From Lachnospiraceae bacterium (GTDB lineage Bacteria > Bacillota > Clostridia > Lachnospirales > Lachnospiraceae), in assembly GCA_017624115.1 (NCBI GenBank), contig JAGANQ010000005.1, positions 1 to 57,579 of the forward strand: a stretch of 57,579 nt of DNA, read 5' to 3'. Below, in pieces: positions 1-8,042 of the stretch. The number at the start of each line of letters is the position of its first letter. Position 1 is the first letter of the stretch. The notes beneath the pieces were generated by a model. The model worked only from the letters and a program-made list of their open reading frames with translations, ran no database searches and was not told where the DNA came from. The position numbers and the translations under genes are program-made.

Positions 1-57
1 ATATTCATTGTTGCTCTTGTTGGTCTGTGTTATCAGATTTTCAAAGGCAGAAAATAG
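1..57 (+). CDS. C-terminal tail of an upstream gene (partial)
   Basis: Frame 1 is open from the first base and ends at TAG (55-57), giving IFIVALVGLCYQIFKGRK. The tail is hydrophobic and then basic, which looks like a last membrane helix with a cytoplasmic end. A terminator hairpin starts at the stop codon, so a real gene end is likely. The protein cannot be identified from 18 residues. Confidence 0.4.
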   Translation: MFIVALVGLCYQIFKGRK

Positions 58-90
58 CCGCCATTACTGCAATAATGACGGCTTGACTTA
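57..90 (+). terminator. Intrinsic terminator of the truncated upstream gene
   Basis: GCCGCCATTA (57-66) pairs with TAATGACGGC (73-82) with one mismatch around a 6-base loop. A short T-containing run follows (TTGACTTA). The T run is poor, so efficiency is uncertain. Confidence 0.55.
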
Positions 91-333
91 AGTTAGGCAT
101 TTGTTGTTAGGGTAAGCCGCTTCCGGTTTCCCTTTTTCTATGTTTACTATATCATATCCGGGAGATTTTTTCAAGTATGCAATCATTTTCTTCCGTATCA
201 TCCGGTTCCTAAATTCATCATTTATCTTTACGTGTTCAGCATCCTTGTGAGCATCGTGTTTATCCGGTTCTATTGCAAAATAATGGATGGTTTTTGGCGG
301 CTCTGGATAAGGAAATCGACGTGACAAACCCAC
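88..333 (-). CDS. Orphan short ORF, possibly debris
   Basis: An 81-codon minus-strand frame, basic and soluble, without a recognised motif. It lies directly downstream of the decayed transposase and lacks a clear ribosome-binding site. It may be part of the same degenerate insertion or the end of an older gene. I do not recognise it and would not treat it as a functional gene without homologs. Confidence 0.2.
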   Translation of the reverse strand: MGLSRRFPYPEPPKTIHYFAIEPDKHDAHKDAEHVKINDEFRNRMIRKKMIAYLKKSPGYDIVNIEKGKPEAAYPNNKCLT

Positions 334-374
334 AACTTATTAAAATAGCTGTCCTTCTCATTCGCTCTGAATAT

Positions 375-815
375 CTAGGTGTACATGAAAATCGATTCTG
401 AAGGCTGCTCTGAATTCGCTACGGAGAAAATTATACATATCCTGTTCGAGCTTGCAATGGGCAATGGTTTATTCGATACCAAAGAATAGCTGAAATCATT
501 TACTGACCACACCACGACCTCATATTCTTTTCTTTGAACGATTATCCATATATTCATGTGCCAGGATATGCCACATCGTAAAATTCTGCTCTCCCTGCAA
601 ATACCGATTTGTCATTATCTACAGTATACAGTTGCCCCGTGCCTGCGTCAACAAATGGTCTTTCTTTCCGTGCAGATTGACCAATCCAAGACCGTATTTT
701 AATTCTCTCAATGTCGTTTCGATACCCCAACGGGCATGATATAATTCCTTTGTTTCGGAAAGTGTAATGCTGCGTGGCAGTAATGGTAATGGATATACAA
801 AAAACTAATTTCCAA
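375..815 (-). pseudogene. Decayed IS4-family transposase fragment
   Basis: Translating 613-815 on the minus strand gives a C-terminal DDE transposase signature: ETKELYHARWGIETTLRE, continuing into a LKYGLGLVNLHGKK block. The conserved Y-HARWGIE-R-LKY pattern carries the catalytic Glu of IS4-family enzymes. A stop lies just upstream of the block (about 818) and another soon after it (about 615). Below that, residual frames continue in different phases. No intact ORF, N-terminal DDE half or terminal repeats are visible, so this is a remnant with frameshifts and truncation at both ends. The exact outer boundaries are uncertain. Confidence 0.75.
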
Positions 816-904
816 AATAGTTCAAGTATGCTACACTGGAATTATGTGAATTAGAATAGATTTAATTTCTGTAATAAGCTATATAAGAAAGAGAGAACAG
901 ATTT

Positions 905-1444
905 ATGATGAACTACATAGATTACAGGTCATTACAGGAATCAGAGATAACCCGTCCCCTCTTCCGTCACTTCAACCGCCGCCAGGTGGTAAAGGACTGC
1001 TGGCGCAGAGTCGGCGGAGAATGGGTCATCCGTGAAGACCCTTTTATTGATGACTGGAGCGAAGAGGATTATCAGTTTCTGGTACAGTGCCTGCGAAATA
1101 CGGTGAATACAGGCGGTGTCGTTTATGGAGCCTTTGAAAATGGACAATTAAAGGGTTTTACTTCTGTAGAAGCACAACCGCTTGGAAGTGAAAACCAGTA
1201 TCTTGACCTGTCCTGCATTCATGTCTCGGAGGATATGCGTGGGCAGGGAATCGGCACGAGACTATTTTCGCTGGCGTGTAACTGGGCGCGGGAGCATGGT
1301 GCGAAAAAGCTCTATATTTCCGCACATTCGGCGGTGGAAACGCAGAGCTTTTACCGGGCGCAGGGCTGTGTGGAGGCAGAGGAATACAACCGGGAGCATG
1401 CGGAGAAGGAGCCGTATGACTGCCAGATGGAATGTGTACTGTGA
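905..1444 (+). CDS. GNAT-family N-acetyltransferase
   Basis: 179 residues, the usual size of a single-domain GNAT enzyme that moves an acetyl group from acetyl-CoA to an amine. The acetyl-CoA pyrophosphate-binding loop is at residues 112-117 (RGQGIG), after a beta-strand segment (LDLSCIHVSEDM). A C-terminal SFYRAQGC segment is typical of the fold's last helix. The start is one of two adjacent ATGs (905 or 908) behind a purine-rich stretch (AAGAAAGAGAG). The next gene begins 9 bases downstream, so the two are probably cotranscribed. The substrate cannot be predicted. Confidence 0.85.
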   Translation: MMNYIDYRSLQESEITRPLFRHFNRRQVVKDCWRRVGGEWVIREDPFIDDWSEEDYQFLVQCLRNTVNTGGVVYGAFENGQLKGFTSVEAQPLGSENQYLDLSCIHVSEDMRGQGIGTRLFSLACNWAREHGAKKLYISAHSAVETQSFYRAQGCVEAEEYNREHAEKEPYDCQMECVL

Positions 1445-1453
1445 GGATAAGGT

Positions 1454-2155
1454 GTGAGGCTAAAAATGACAGGGAAGAAGGATATCAGAATCTTATATGA
1501 GGACGCACAGCTTATCGTCTGTGTCAAGCCGGCGGGAATCGCTTCGCAGGGAAGCAGAGGTTTTCAGCAGGATTTGACCGATTTATTGAAGCTGCATATT
1601 CAGCGGGAGACAGGGCTTAAAGGAGAACCGTATCTTGGCATTGTTCACCGTCTGGACCAGCCGGTAGGCGGCATCATGGTGTATGCGAAAAATCCGGAGA
1701 GTGCGGCATCATTGAGCGCACAGGCAGCCTCTGACGGGATGAGAAAGCGTTACTATGCAGTGCTGGAAAGGTGTCCGGCAGAGCAGGCGGGAGTACTTAA
1801 AAATTATCTTTTGCGGGATGGCAGGACAAACACCTCATGTGTGGTGCCGGAGTCCCGCAAAAAGGAAAAAGATGTTAAGCTGGCAGAACTGTCGTATCAG
1901 CTTCTGCGGCAGAACGGCGAAAGACTGTATCTGGCAGAAATTGAATTAAAGACCGGCAGACACCATCAGATACGTGTACAGTTTGCACATGCAGGGTGTC
2001 CGCTTTACGGTGACAGGAAATATAACCCTGATACAGCAGGAAAGGAGCTGGCACTGTTTTCACATTACCTTTCATTCACGCATCCGCAGACGAGGGAACG
2101 GATGCAGTTTGAACAAAAACCGGACAGCGGAATTTTTACAGAATTTTTCGCATAA
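1454..2155 (+). CDS. RluA-family RNA pseudouridine synthase
   Basis: An enzyme that isomerises uridine to pseudouridine in rRNA or tRNA. The catalytic block GIVHRLDQPVGGIMVYAKN is at about residues 62-80, and its Asp (in HRLD) is the nucleophile. The downstream KTGRHHQIRVQFAHAGCPLYGD block is the second family signature. About 230 residues and no S4 domain make it a short RluA-type protein, and the target base cannot be assigned. The start could be GTG at 1454 or ATG at 1466. Both follow GAGG-like sites, and the ATG is in line with the family's usual N-terminus. Confidence 0.88.
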   Translation: MRLKMTGKKDIRILYEDAQLIVCVKPAGIASQGSRGFQQDLTDLLKLHIQRETGLKGEPYLGIVHRLDQPVGGIMVYAKNPESAASLSAQAASDGMRKRYYAVLERCPAEQAGVLKNYLLRDGRTNTSCVVPESRKKEKDVKLAELSYQLLRQNGERLYLAEIELKTGRHHQIRVQFAHAGCPLYGDRKYNPDTAGKELALFSHYLSFTHPQTRERMQFEQKPDSGIFTEFFA

Positions 2156-2226
2156 TTTGCTGCTCCCGGCAGATACTAATTCCATGACAAAGGCTGACTA
2201 TCAGACTTGGGAAATGGGGCAGGTTC

Positions 2227-3267
2227 ATGGAAAACGCAGGCAGGGGCAGAAAGGTACTATATATCATAGGGATTACAGCAGGAGTATATCTGACATTTCG
2301 ATTTTTGCTCCCGCTGGTAATTCCTTTTTTGATTGCCTGGCTGGGTGCGGGACTGATGGCTCCGTCAGTCCGCTTCCTGGAGAAGAAGCTTCGCATGAAG
2401 CGCGGGATGGCAACGGCTCTCGTGGGGATTTTATTTTTCGCTTTTCTGGGGACGGTGGGACTGTGGCTTGTGCATAAGCTGATGGAGGAGCTGGGGAGTC
2501 TGGTATGCAGTCTGGGGAATCTGGAAGAATTCCTGAATGAGAAGCTTAGATACTTCTGCTGCGAGGTGGAGGAAAACTTTGGTTTAAAGCCCGATACCAT
2601 TTATTTTGCTGCGTCCTCCGGTATGACACAGCTTATCAGTACAGCGGAGGAGAAGGCAATGCCGCTCGTGATGAGCAATTCTTTGCCGATAGTCAAATCA
2701 CTGTTTGAAGGGATTGCCGTTGTCTTTATTACGCTGATTTCTATGCTGATGATATGCAAAGATTATGATATTCTGCAGGAGAAACGAGAGCGGATGATGT
2801 TTGCGGAAGAAGTGGATGCAATACTTAAGAAGATTTCAGGGGCAATGGGCGCGTATCTGCGCACGCAGGGAATACTGATGCTGATTACAGCGTGCATCTG
2901 TGTGGCGGGGCTGTTTGTCCTGAAAAATCCATATGCCATGCTGTTAGGAATTGCGATTGGAATCCTGGATGCACTGCCGTTTATCGGAACGGGAATCATA
3001 TTTCTTCCGTGGGCGGCGGTTATGGGAATTATGGGAGAATGGAGGCTTTGTGTGGGTCTGCTGGTAATATATGGTGCATGCTATCTGGTAAGGGAGCTGT
3101 TGGAGCCGAAGCTTATGGGAAAGCAGATAGGCATGACTTCACTGGAAATGATTATCAGCATGTATGTTGGAATCCGACTGTTCGGACTGGCGGGAGTCAT
3201 CCTGGGTCCGGTAGGGTATCTGTTAATCGTGGAGCTGTTTCATTCCTTCTGCGGAAATACAAATTAG
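2227..3267 (+). CDS. AI-2E/YtvI-family membrane permease
   Basis: 346 residues with the helix layout of the AI-2E transporter (UPF0118) family. There are two or three N-terminal helices (about 10-75), a soluble region (about 80-150), then a helical block including GIAIGILDALPFIGTGIIFL and a final LFGLAGVILGPVGYLLIVE helix. The DALPFIGTG and GLAGVILGP segments are family hallmarks. In Firmicutes the closest members are sporulation membrane protein YtvI, and the spore-forming background fits, but the transported substrate is unknown. It starts 71 bases after the pseudouridine synthase gene. Confidence 0.8.
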   Translation: MENAGRGRKVLYIIGITAGVYLTFRFLLPLVIPFLIAWLGAGLMAPSVRFLEKKLRMKRGMATALVGILFFAFLGTVGLWLVHKLMEELGSLVCSLGNLEEFLNEKLRYFCCEVEENFGLKPDTIYFAASSGMTQLISTAEEKAMPLVMSNSLPIVKSLFEGIAVVFITLISMLMICKDYDILQEKRERMMFAEEVDAILKKISGAMGAYLRTQGILMLITACICVAGLFVLKNPYAMLLGIAIGILDALPFIGTGIIFLPWAAVMGIMGEWRLCVGLLVIYGACYLVRELLEPKLMGKQIGMTSLEMIISMYVGIRLFGLAGVILGPVGYLLIVELFHSFCGNTN

Positions 3268-3356
3268 GATGGCTCTGTCTGGCTGCATATGTGATAATTT
3301 AGAAGTGGAAAAAAGGGTGTGAATGTGGTATACTTAAAAAGATAAGGGGTGATAAA

Positions 3357-4937
3357 GTGAAAGCACAAAAGACGGGCTTTATGCACCTTCTGTCTTTTAT
3401 ACTGATTCTTATGCTGACAGCCTGTTCAGGAAGAAGCAGCGGAAACGGATTTGTGGATGGAAGAAATTTTGGCGGCATAGTGCAGACATCTGCTGCAGAG
3501 GAAGAATCAACGAGAAGCACGGCAGTGCACACAGGCGCCTGCTTTGGTGTGATTGTTGATATAGATACAACAGGTGACGCAATTACGATACTGGATTTAG
3601 TTACAGGTGCAGAGAATAAGTACAGCTATACGGGCGGTACTTATATCATGGACAAGTACGGTAAGGATATTGCAGTCAGTCAGCTTGCAGTTGGAGACAT
3701 CGTCGAGGGTGGTTATGATACCGGAACCAGACGCTTGATAGAACTGAAGAAATCAAACAGTACATGGGAAAATCAGAAGGTAACAAATTTTGAGATAGAC
3801 AGATTGTCAAAGACGATGCGGATAGGAAACAGCCTTTATGAATACAGGGATAATCTGGTGATTGTATCGGATGGACGGGTGCTTAAGGATGTTTCGGAAA
3901 TCAGCAATCAGGATGAACTGATTGTCCGTGGCAGTGAGAATACGATTTATTCGGTTGTAATTACAAAGGGACATGGCTATGTGACGCTTTCGGATGATGA
4001 ATATTTTGAGGGCGGACTGGTTATGATAGGAAGCCGGATAGCCCGGAAGGTCACGAAGGGCATGGTAATCGAGGTGCCTGAGGGAGAATATGTTCTGGAG
4101 ATTGCGAAGGACGGAGTCGGCGGCCAGATAGACATTCTTGTGACAAAGAATCAGGAGACAAGGGTTAGTGTCGGCTCGCTCAAAGGCGAGGTCAGGGAAA
4201 TGGGAAATATACGTTTCAACATAAAGCCTGCCGATGCGAAGCTATACATAGATGGAAAGGAAACCGATTACAGCGGACTGGTGAACCTGTATTATGATGT
4301 CTATAAAATCCGGGTGGAAGCAGATGGCTATGTGACATATCATGCGGATATGGTGGTATCGGAAAGCTACGAGAAGAAAGAAATCGAGCTTGGCAGAATG
4401 GTCAGCGAACAGGAGAGCACCGCTTCTTCGGAAGGTTCGACAGAGCAGACGTCCTCCAAAGCGGAGGAAAGTGCGACAGAGACTGCAGAGGCGGATAAAA
4501 CAACAACCGCCGGAACAACAGCGGCTGTGACCGATTCAACAACAGCGGCACCGACAGCAACAACGCCGACAGCAACAACGCCGACCGTTACGGCACCGAC
4601 CGTTACGACACCAACAGCCACAGCACCAACGGTTACAACACCGTCAGTGCCTGTACCGGGGATGACGGAGAAAGCGTCGGAGGGCATGGGCAGTGATATG
4701 GATCATGAGAAGATTGAAGGCTATAAGATTCATGTGGAAGCACCATCAGGAGCGTCTGTATATTTTGATGGTGAATATGTAGGTGTTGCGCCTGTGAGCT
4801 TCGATAAGGTAAGCGGTGAGCACACAATTATTTTTAAACAGAACGGATATGAACCGAAAACATATACCGTTACTATATCCAGTGATAAGGCGGACAGCCA
4901 TTACAGCTATCCGGCGCTGGTACCAAATTCAAATTAA
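3357..4937 (+). CDS. PEGA-domain lipoprotein with Thr/Pro-rich linker
   Basis: Starts at GTG behind AAGGGGTGATAAA. A signal peptide ends in lipobox LTAC with Cys23, so the mature protein is predicted to be membrane-anchored outside the cell. The first half is a beta-rich region of unknown role. A PEGA-like domain follows at about 280-340 (PADAKLYIDGKETDYSG) and a second at about 450-510 (PSGASVYFDGEYVGVAPVSF). Between them is a low-complexity acidic then Thr/Pro-rich linker (about 360-430), resembling a wall-spanning spacer. PEGA domains occur in surface proteins and some kinase sensors, with ligand unknown. The phosphohexomutase begins 15 bases after the stop, so they likely share a transcript. 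Confidence 0.8.
   Translation: MKAQKTGFMHLLSFILILMLTACSGRSSGNGFVDGRNFGGIVQTSAAEEESTRSTAVHTGACFGVIVDIDTTGDAITILDLVTGAENKYSYTGGTYIMDKYGKDIAVSQLAVGDIVEGGYDTGTRRLIELKKSNSTWENQKVTNFEIDRLSKTMRIGNSLYEYRDNLVIVSDGRVLKDVSEISNQDELIVRGSENTIYSVVITKGHGYVTLSDDEYFEGGLVMIGSRIARKVTKGMVIEVPEGEYVLEIAKDGVGGQIDILVTKNQETRVSVGSLKGEVREMGNIRFNIKPADAKLYIDGKETDYSGLVNLYYDVYKIRVEADGYVTYHADMVVSESYEKKEIELGRMVSEQESTASSEGSTEQTSSKAEESATETAEADKTTTAGTTAAVTDSTTAAPTATTPTATTPTVTAPTVTTPTATAPTVTTPSVPVPGMTEKASEGMGSDMDHEKIEGYKIHVEAPSGASVYFDGEYVGVAPVSFDKVSGEHTIIFKQNGYEPKTYTVTISSDKADSHYSYPALVPNSN
4543..4645 (+). repeat. Short tandem repeats encoding the Thr/Pro-rich linker
   Basis: Degenerate 15-base units such as CCGACAGCAACAACG and CCGACCGTTACGGCA encode PTATT, PTVTA and similar pentapeptides, about seven in a row. 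Such arrays can change length by slippage without shifting the frame. Confidence 0.75.
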
Positions 4938-4952
4938 TCAGGAGGGATTACG

Positions 4953-6686
4953 ATGGACTATAAGAAAACCTACGAGGAATGGCTGGCAAATCCATATTTT
5001 GACGAGGCTACCAAGGCGGAGCTCCAGTCAATCAAGGATGATGAGAACGAGATTAAGGAACGCTTTTATGCCGATTTGGAATTCGGAACAGCGGGACTCA
5101 GAGGTATTATCGGAGCAGGAACAAACCGTATGAATATCTATACAGTTCGCAAGGCAACACAGGGTCTGGCAAATTATATCTGCAAGCAGGGCAAGCAGGC
5201 GCAGGGCGTAGCGATTGCATTTGACTCCAGAAGAATGTCACCGGAGTTTGCGGACGAGGCAGCACTCTGCCTGGCAGCAAATGGTATCAAGGCATATGTA
5301 TTCGAGTCTCTTCGCCCGACACCGGAGCTGTCCTATGCGGTGAGAAAGCTTGGCTGTATCGCCGGAATCAATATCACAGCAAGCCACAACCCGCCGGAGT
5401 ATAATGGTTATAAGGTTTACTGGGAAGACGGCGCACAGATTACGCCTCCGCATGACGGCGGAATCATGGCAGAGGTAAAGGCTGTCACGGATTATAACAC
5501 GGTAAAGACCATGGCAAAGGCTGATGCCCAGAAGGCAGGCTTATATGAGACAATCGGAGCTGCGGTTGATGACAGCTATATCGAGGAGCTTAAGAAGCAG
5601 GTTCGCCACCCTGAGATTATAAAGGAAGTACAGAAGGACATCACGATTGTGTACACACCTCTTCATGGAACCGGAAATATCCCGGCAAGGAGAGTGCTGA
5701 AGGAGCTGGGCTTTGAGAATGTCTATGTAGTACCGGAGCAGGAGCTGCCGGACGGCGAATTCCCAACTGTAAGCTATCCGAATCCGGAGGCAGAGGAAGC
5801 ATTTGCACTCGCGCTTAAGCTGGCTAAGGAGAAAAATGCTGATTTAGTGCTGGCTACTGACCCGGATGCTGACCGCCTTGGTGTCTATGTAAAGGATGCA
5901 AAGAGCGGTGAATATATCACTTTAACCGGAAATATGTCCGGCTGTCTGCTGGCAGAATATGAAATCAGCCAGATTAAGGCTCTTAAGGGACTGCCGGAGG
6001 ACGGTGCCCTGATTAAGACTATTGTTACGACAAATATGGCAGATGCGATTGCAAAATATTATGGTGTGAAGCTTATCGAGGTACTGACCGGCTTTAAATA
6101 CATAGGACAGCAGATTCTCGGCTTCGAGCAGAGCGGAAAGGGAAGCTATCTCTTCGGCTTTGAGGAAAGCTACGGCTGTCTGATTGGAACTCATGCGAGG
6201 GACAAGGATGCTATCGTGGCAACGATGGCTCTCTGCGAGGCAGCAGCCTACTATAAGAAACAGGGCAAGACCTTGTGGGATGCCATGATTGATATGTACG
6301 AGCGTTACGGCTACTATAAGGATGAAGTGAAGTCCATCACACTCAAGGGTATTGAGGGACTGCAGAAGATTCAGGACATCATGAATGCGTTAAGAGAGGA
6401 TACTCCGGCTGAAATTGGCGGCTATCAGGTTCTTTCTGCAAGAGATTACAAGAAGGATACCGTTAAGAACATGGCAACCGGTGAGGTGACTTCGACAGGT
6501 CTGCCGTCCTCCAATGTACTGTATTATGATTTGTCTGATGACGCATGGTTATGCGTACGTCCTTCCGGTACAGAGCCGAAGATTAAGTTCTACTATGGAG
6601 TGAAGGGAACTTCTCTTGAGGATGCGAAAGCGAAGTCAGAAGCACTTGGCAAGCAGGTGATTGACAGAATCAATGCGATGATGTAA
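4953..6686 (+). CDS. pgcA: Phosphoglucomutase/phosphomannomutase
   Basis: 577 residues, full length for a PgcA-type alpha-phosphohexomutase, which interconverts sugar 1- and 6-phosphates. All four signatures are present. They are the phosphoserine loop TASHNP with Ser144, the metal-binding loop DPDADR (Asp303, 305, 307), the sugar-binding loop GFEESYG (402-408) and the phosphate-binding loop RPSGTEPKIKFYY near the C-terminus. The ATG follows AGGAGGGATTACG. In Firmicutes this enzyme supplies glucose 1-phosphate for UDP-glucose and cell-envelope glycans, which fits the nearby glycan locus. Specificity for glucose over mannose cannot be read from sequence alone. Confidence 0.92.
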   Translation: MDYKKTYEEWLANPYFDEATKAELQSIKDDENEIKERFYADLEFGTAGLRGIIGAGTNRMNIYTVRKATQGLANYICKQGKQAQGVAIAFDSRRMSPEFADEAALCLAANGIKAYVFESLRPTPELSYAVRKLGCIAGINITASHNPPEYNGYKVYWEDGAQITPPHDGGIMAEVKAVTDYNTVKTMAKADAQKAGLYETIGAAVDDSYIEELKKQVRHPEIIKEVQKDITIVYTPLHGTGNIPARRVLKELGFENVYVVPEQELPDGEFPTVSYPNPEAEEAFALALKLAKEKNADLVLATDPDADRLGVYVKDAKSGEYITLTGNMSGCLLAEYEISQIKALKGLPEDGALIKTIVTTNMADAIAKYYGVKLIEVLTGFKYIGQQILGFEQSGKGSYLFGFEESYGCLIGTHARDKDAIVATMALCEAAAYYKKQGKTLWDAMIDMYERYGYYKDEVKSITLKGIEGLQKIQDIMNALREDTPAEIGGYQVLSARDYKKDTVKNMATGEVTSTGLPSSNVLYYDLSDDAWLCVRPSGTEPKIKFYYGVKGTSLEDAKAKSEALGKQVIDRINAMM

Positions 6687-6712
6687 GAATGTGAACTTCC
6701 TGATTGATTTCT

Positions 6713-6738
6713 CACTCAAAGCAGAACCGACTTGAGTG
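6713..6738 (+). terminator. Weak hairpin after the phosphohexomutase gene
   Basis: CACTCAA (6713-6719) pairs with TTGAGTG (6732-6738) around a 12-base loop. No T run follows, so this is at best a processing or rho-type end. The stretch 6739-6931 holds no convincing gene. Confidence 0.25.
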
Positions 6739-6931
6739 GTGCCTGGAAAGCTGCAGCAGCTGTACCCGGGAAGCATAGTGGAAGTTAAAGCATTTGTCAG
6801 AGAAAGTAAACTGCATGATGGAATACAGATGAAAAGAAGAAGTCAGCAGGTGCAGGAAACGGAGCCGGAGAAAGAAGAGGATATTTTAGATGGATTTGAT
6901 GAAGCTTTTTTTATTCAGTGATTCTAAGAAT

Positions 6932-7636
6932 CTATTCCTCCGGCACCAGCACACAGGCGCAGTACCCCGGTTCCGGCTGGTAGCAGTAGATGGTTAGGTT
7001 TTTGCCAATTTCCGGGCTGTAATCGTAAAGCGTGCGCTGCGAACCGTTTAAGGCTACATCTGCGTATGATACCAGCCATTTTCTGTCCCCATTTTTGAAT
7101 ACCTCATAAAAAGAACGGTTCAGCATTTCTTCCACGGGGATGCTCTCTACGACTGACATGTGCTTGTTGCAGTAGCGGAAAACAAAGTCAACGCCGTGTC
7201 CCTCTTCATCAAACACAAGCTCAATCACGCAGTACGCAACGGGCATATCGTCCAGAATGCTGCATTTTTCATAAAAGCCTAAAGGGGAAACAAATTCCTC
7301 CCGGGGCAGGGGCGCATTCAAATTCATCTCCCGCCTAAGCCGTCTGTGCGTACTTAAGTATCTCGTCCTGCCCTGAAAGGTTTTTCCGTCTGCCATGGTA
7401 TAAATACCATCATGACTGATATTGAGAATCCTGTCACGGCGGACGATTGCGCTTCTGGAGATGGATATGAATTCTCCCTCCGGCAAAAATGCCAGTAACT
7501 CGTGCATCGGGATAGCGGAAGATGCTTCCTCTGCGGATTCACAGCAAATTACAGTTTTTCTGCCACGTCGGTAAATATAAAGAATGTCTTCTATGTCTAT
7601 ATGGTGTCTTTTGAAGTATCTTTCTAAATCGGGCAT
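6932..7636 (-). CDS. LytTR DNA-binding regulator with C-terminal PAS-like domain
   Basis: 234 residues from ATG at 7636, which follows GGAGAAATTCCG. The frame is open further upstream, but the promoter lies there. Residues about 1-100 match a LytTR DNA-binding domain: IEDILYIYRRGRKTVI, then FISISRSAIVRRDRI, then the MADGKTFQGRTRYL strand pair. Residues about 120-230 look like a PAS sensor (DMPVAYCVIELVFDE, DFVFRYCNKHMSVVE, NRSFYEVF). No receiver domain is present, so it is not a classical response regulator and may sense a ligand directly. It diverges from the glycan operon and is the obvious candidate to control it. Confidence 0.8.
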   Translation of the reverse strand: MPDLERYFKRHHIDIEDILYIYRRGRKTVICCESAEEASSAIPMHELLAFLPEGEFISISRSAIVRRDRILNISHDGIYTMADGKTFQGRTRYLSTHRRLRREMNLNAPLPREEFVSPLGFYEKCSILDDMPVAYCVIELVFDEEGHGVDFVFRYCNKHMSVVESIPVEEMLNRSFYEVFKNGDRKWLVSYADVALNGSQRTLYDYSPEIGKNLTIYCYQPEPGYCACVLVPEE

Positions 7637-7667
7637 CGGAATTTCTCCTGGTTTTAATGATAAGGCG

Positions 7668-7696
7668 ATTATACCGCAAAATGGAATAAAATACAA
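7668..7696 (-). promoter_or_regulatory. Promoter of the LytTR-PAS regulator
   Basis: On the minus strand: TTGTAT (7696-7691), a 17-base spacer, then TATAAT (7673-7668). This fits sigma-A and leaves a leader of about 25 bases before the ATG at 7636. Confidence 0.75.
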
Positions 7697-7723
7697 TGAC
7701 TGTGTGCTGAAATGCAAATTTAT

Positions 7724-7821
7724 ATTGTGATTTGTACAATTAAGCTTTTTCGTGTTTTATAACAAAAATGAATTTGAGACTAATAAACAAAATGAAATCG
7801 TAAAAACATTGTAATTTGTGC
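7724..7821 (+). repeat. Paired 14-bp direct repeats in the divergent control region
   Basis: ATTGTGATTTGTAC (7724-7737) recurs as ATTGTAATTTGTGC (7808-7821) with two differences, 84 bp apart. The second copy overlaps the -35 and spacer of the glycan-operon promoter, so these could be operator sites. No bound protein is shown. Confidence 0.4.
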
Positions 7822-7837
7822 CGGGATTTGATATGAT
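7809..7837 (+). promoter_or_regulatory. Promoter of the surface-glycan operon
   Basis: TTGTAA (7809-7814), a 17-base spacer, then TATGAT (7832-7837). It is the only good sigma-A match before the ABC flippase gene. Transcription would start near 7844. Confidence 0.65.
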
Positions 7838-7850
7838 ATTACAGAAAATG

Positions 7851-8042
7851 TGCGAACTTACAGTCGAAGATGTTATCACTATATTTTTCAGACAACATCT
7901 GCGAGTAGCGGAGAGATTGATAAGAAGAAACTTACTTCGATACGAACGTGTGATGGGCAGAACTCCATGGAAGTACCTGATCTTTGGAATTGTGCCGCAT
8001 CTATGTATACCTTATTTGTGTAGAAAGAGGAAAAATCAGTGA
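7851..8042 (+). CDS. Small ORF of unknown function at the head of the glycan operon
   Basis: The frame extends upstream to 7818 but would then include the -10 box, so ATG at 7851 is the earliest plausible start (63 residues). It has no good ribosome site. The product is basic with one hydrophobic stretch (WKYLIFGIVPHLCIPYLC). Its TGA stop overlaps the GTG start of the ABC flippase, which suggests translational coupling. It may be a short leader protein or the remaining C-terminus of a lost glycan gene. I do not recognise it. Confidence 0.35.
   Translation, partial: CELTVEDVITIFFRQHLRVAERLIRRNLLRYERVMGRTPWKYLIFGIVPHLCIPYLCRKRKNQ

Noticed and set aside
4543..4645. CRISPR-like or regulatory repeat array
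   Set aside because: The repeats are in-frame pentapeptide codons of a Thr/Pro linker, with no spacers.
6736..6921. A 61-codon + strand frame after the phosphohexomutase gene
   Set aside because: It starts at GTG within a weak hairpin, has no ribosome site or known motif, and has low-complexity acidic composition. It reads as non-coding spacer.
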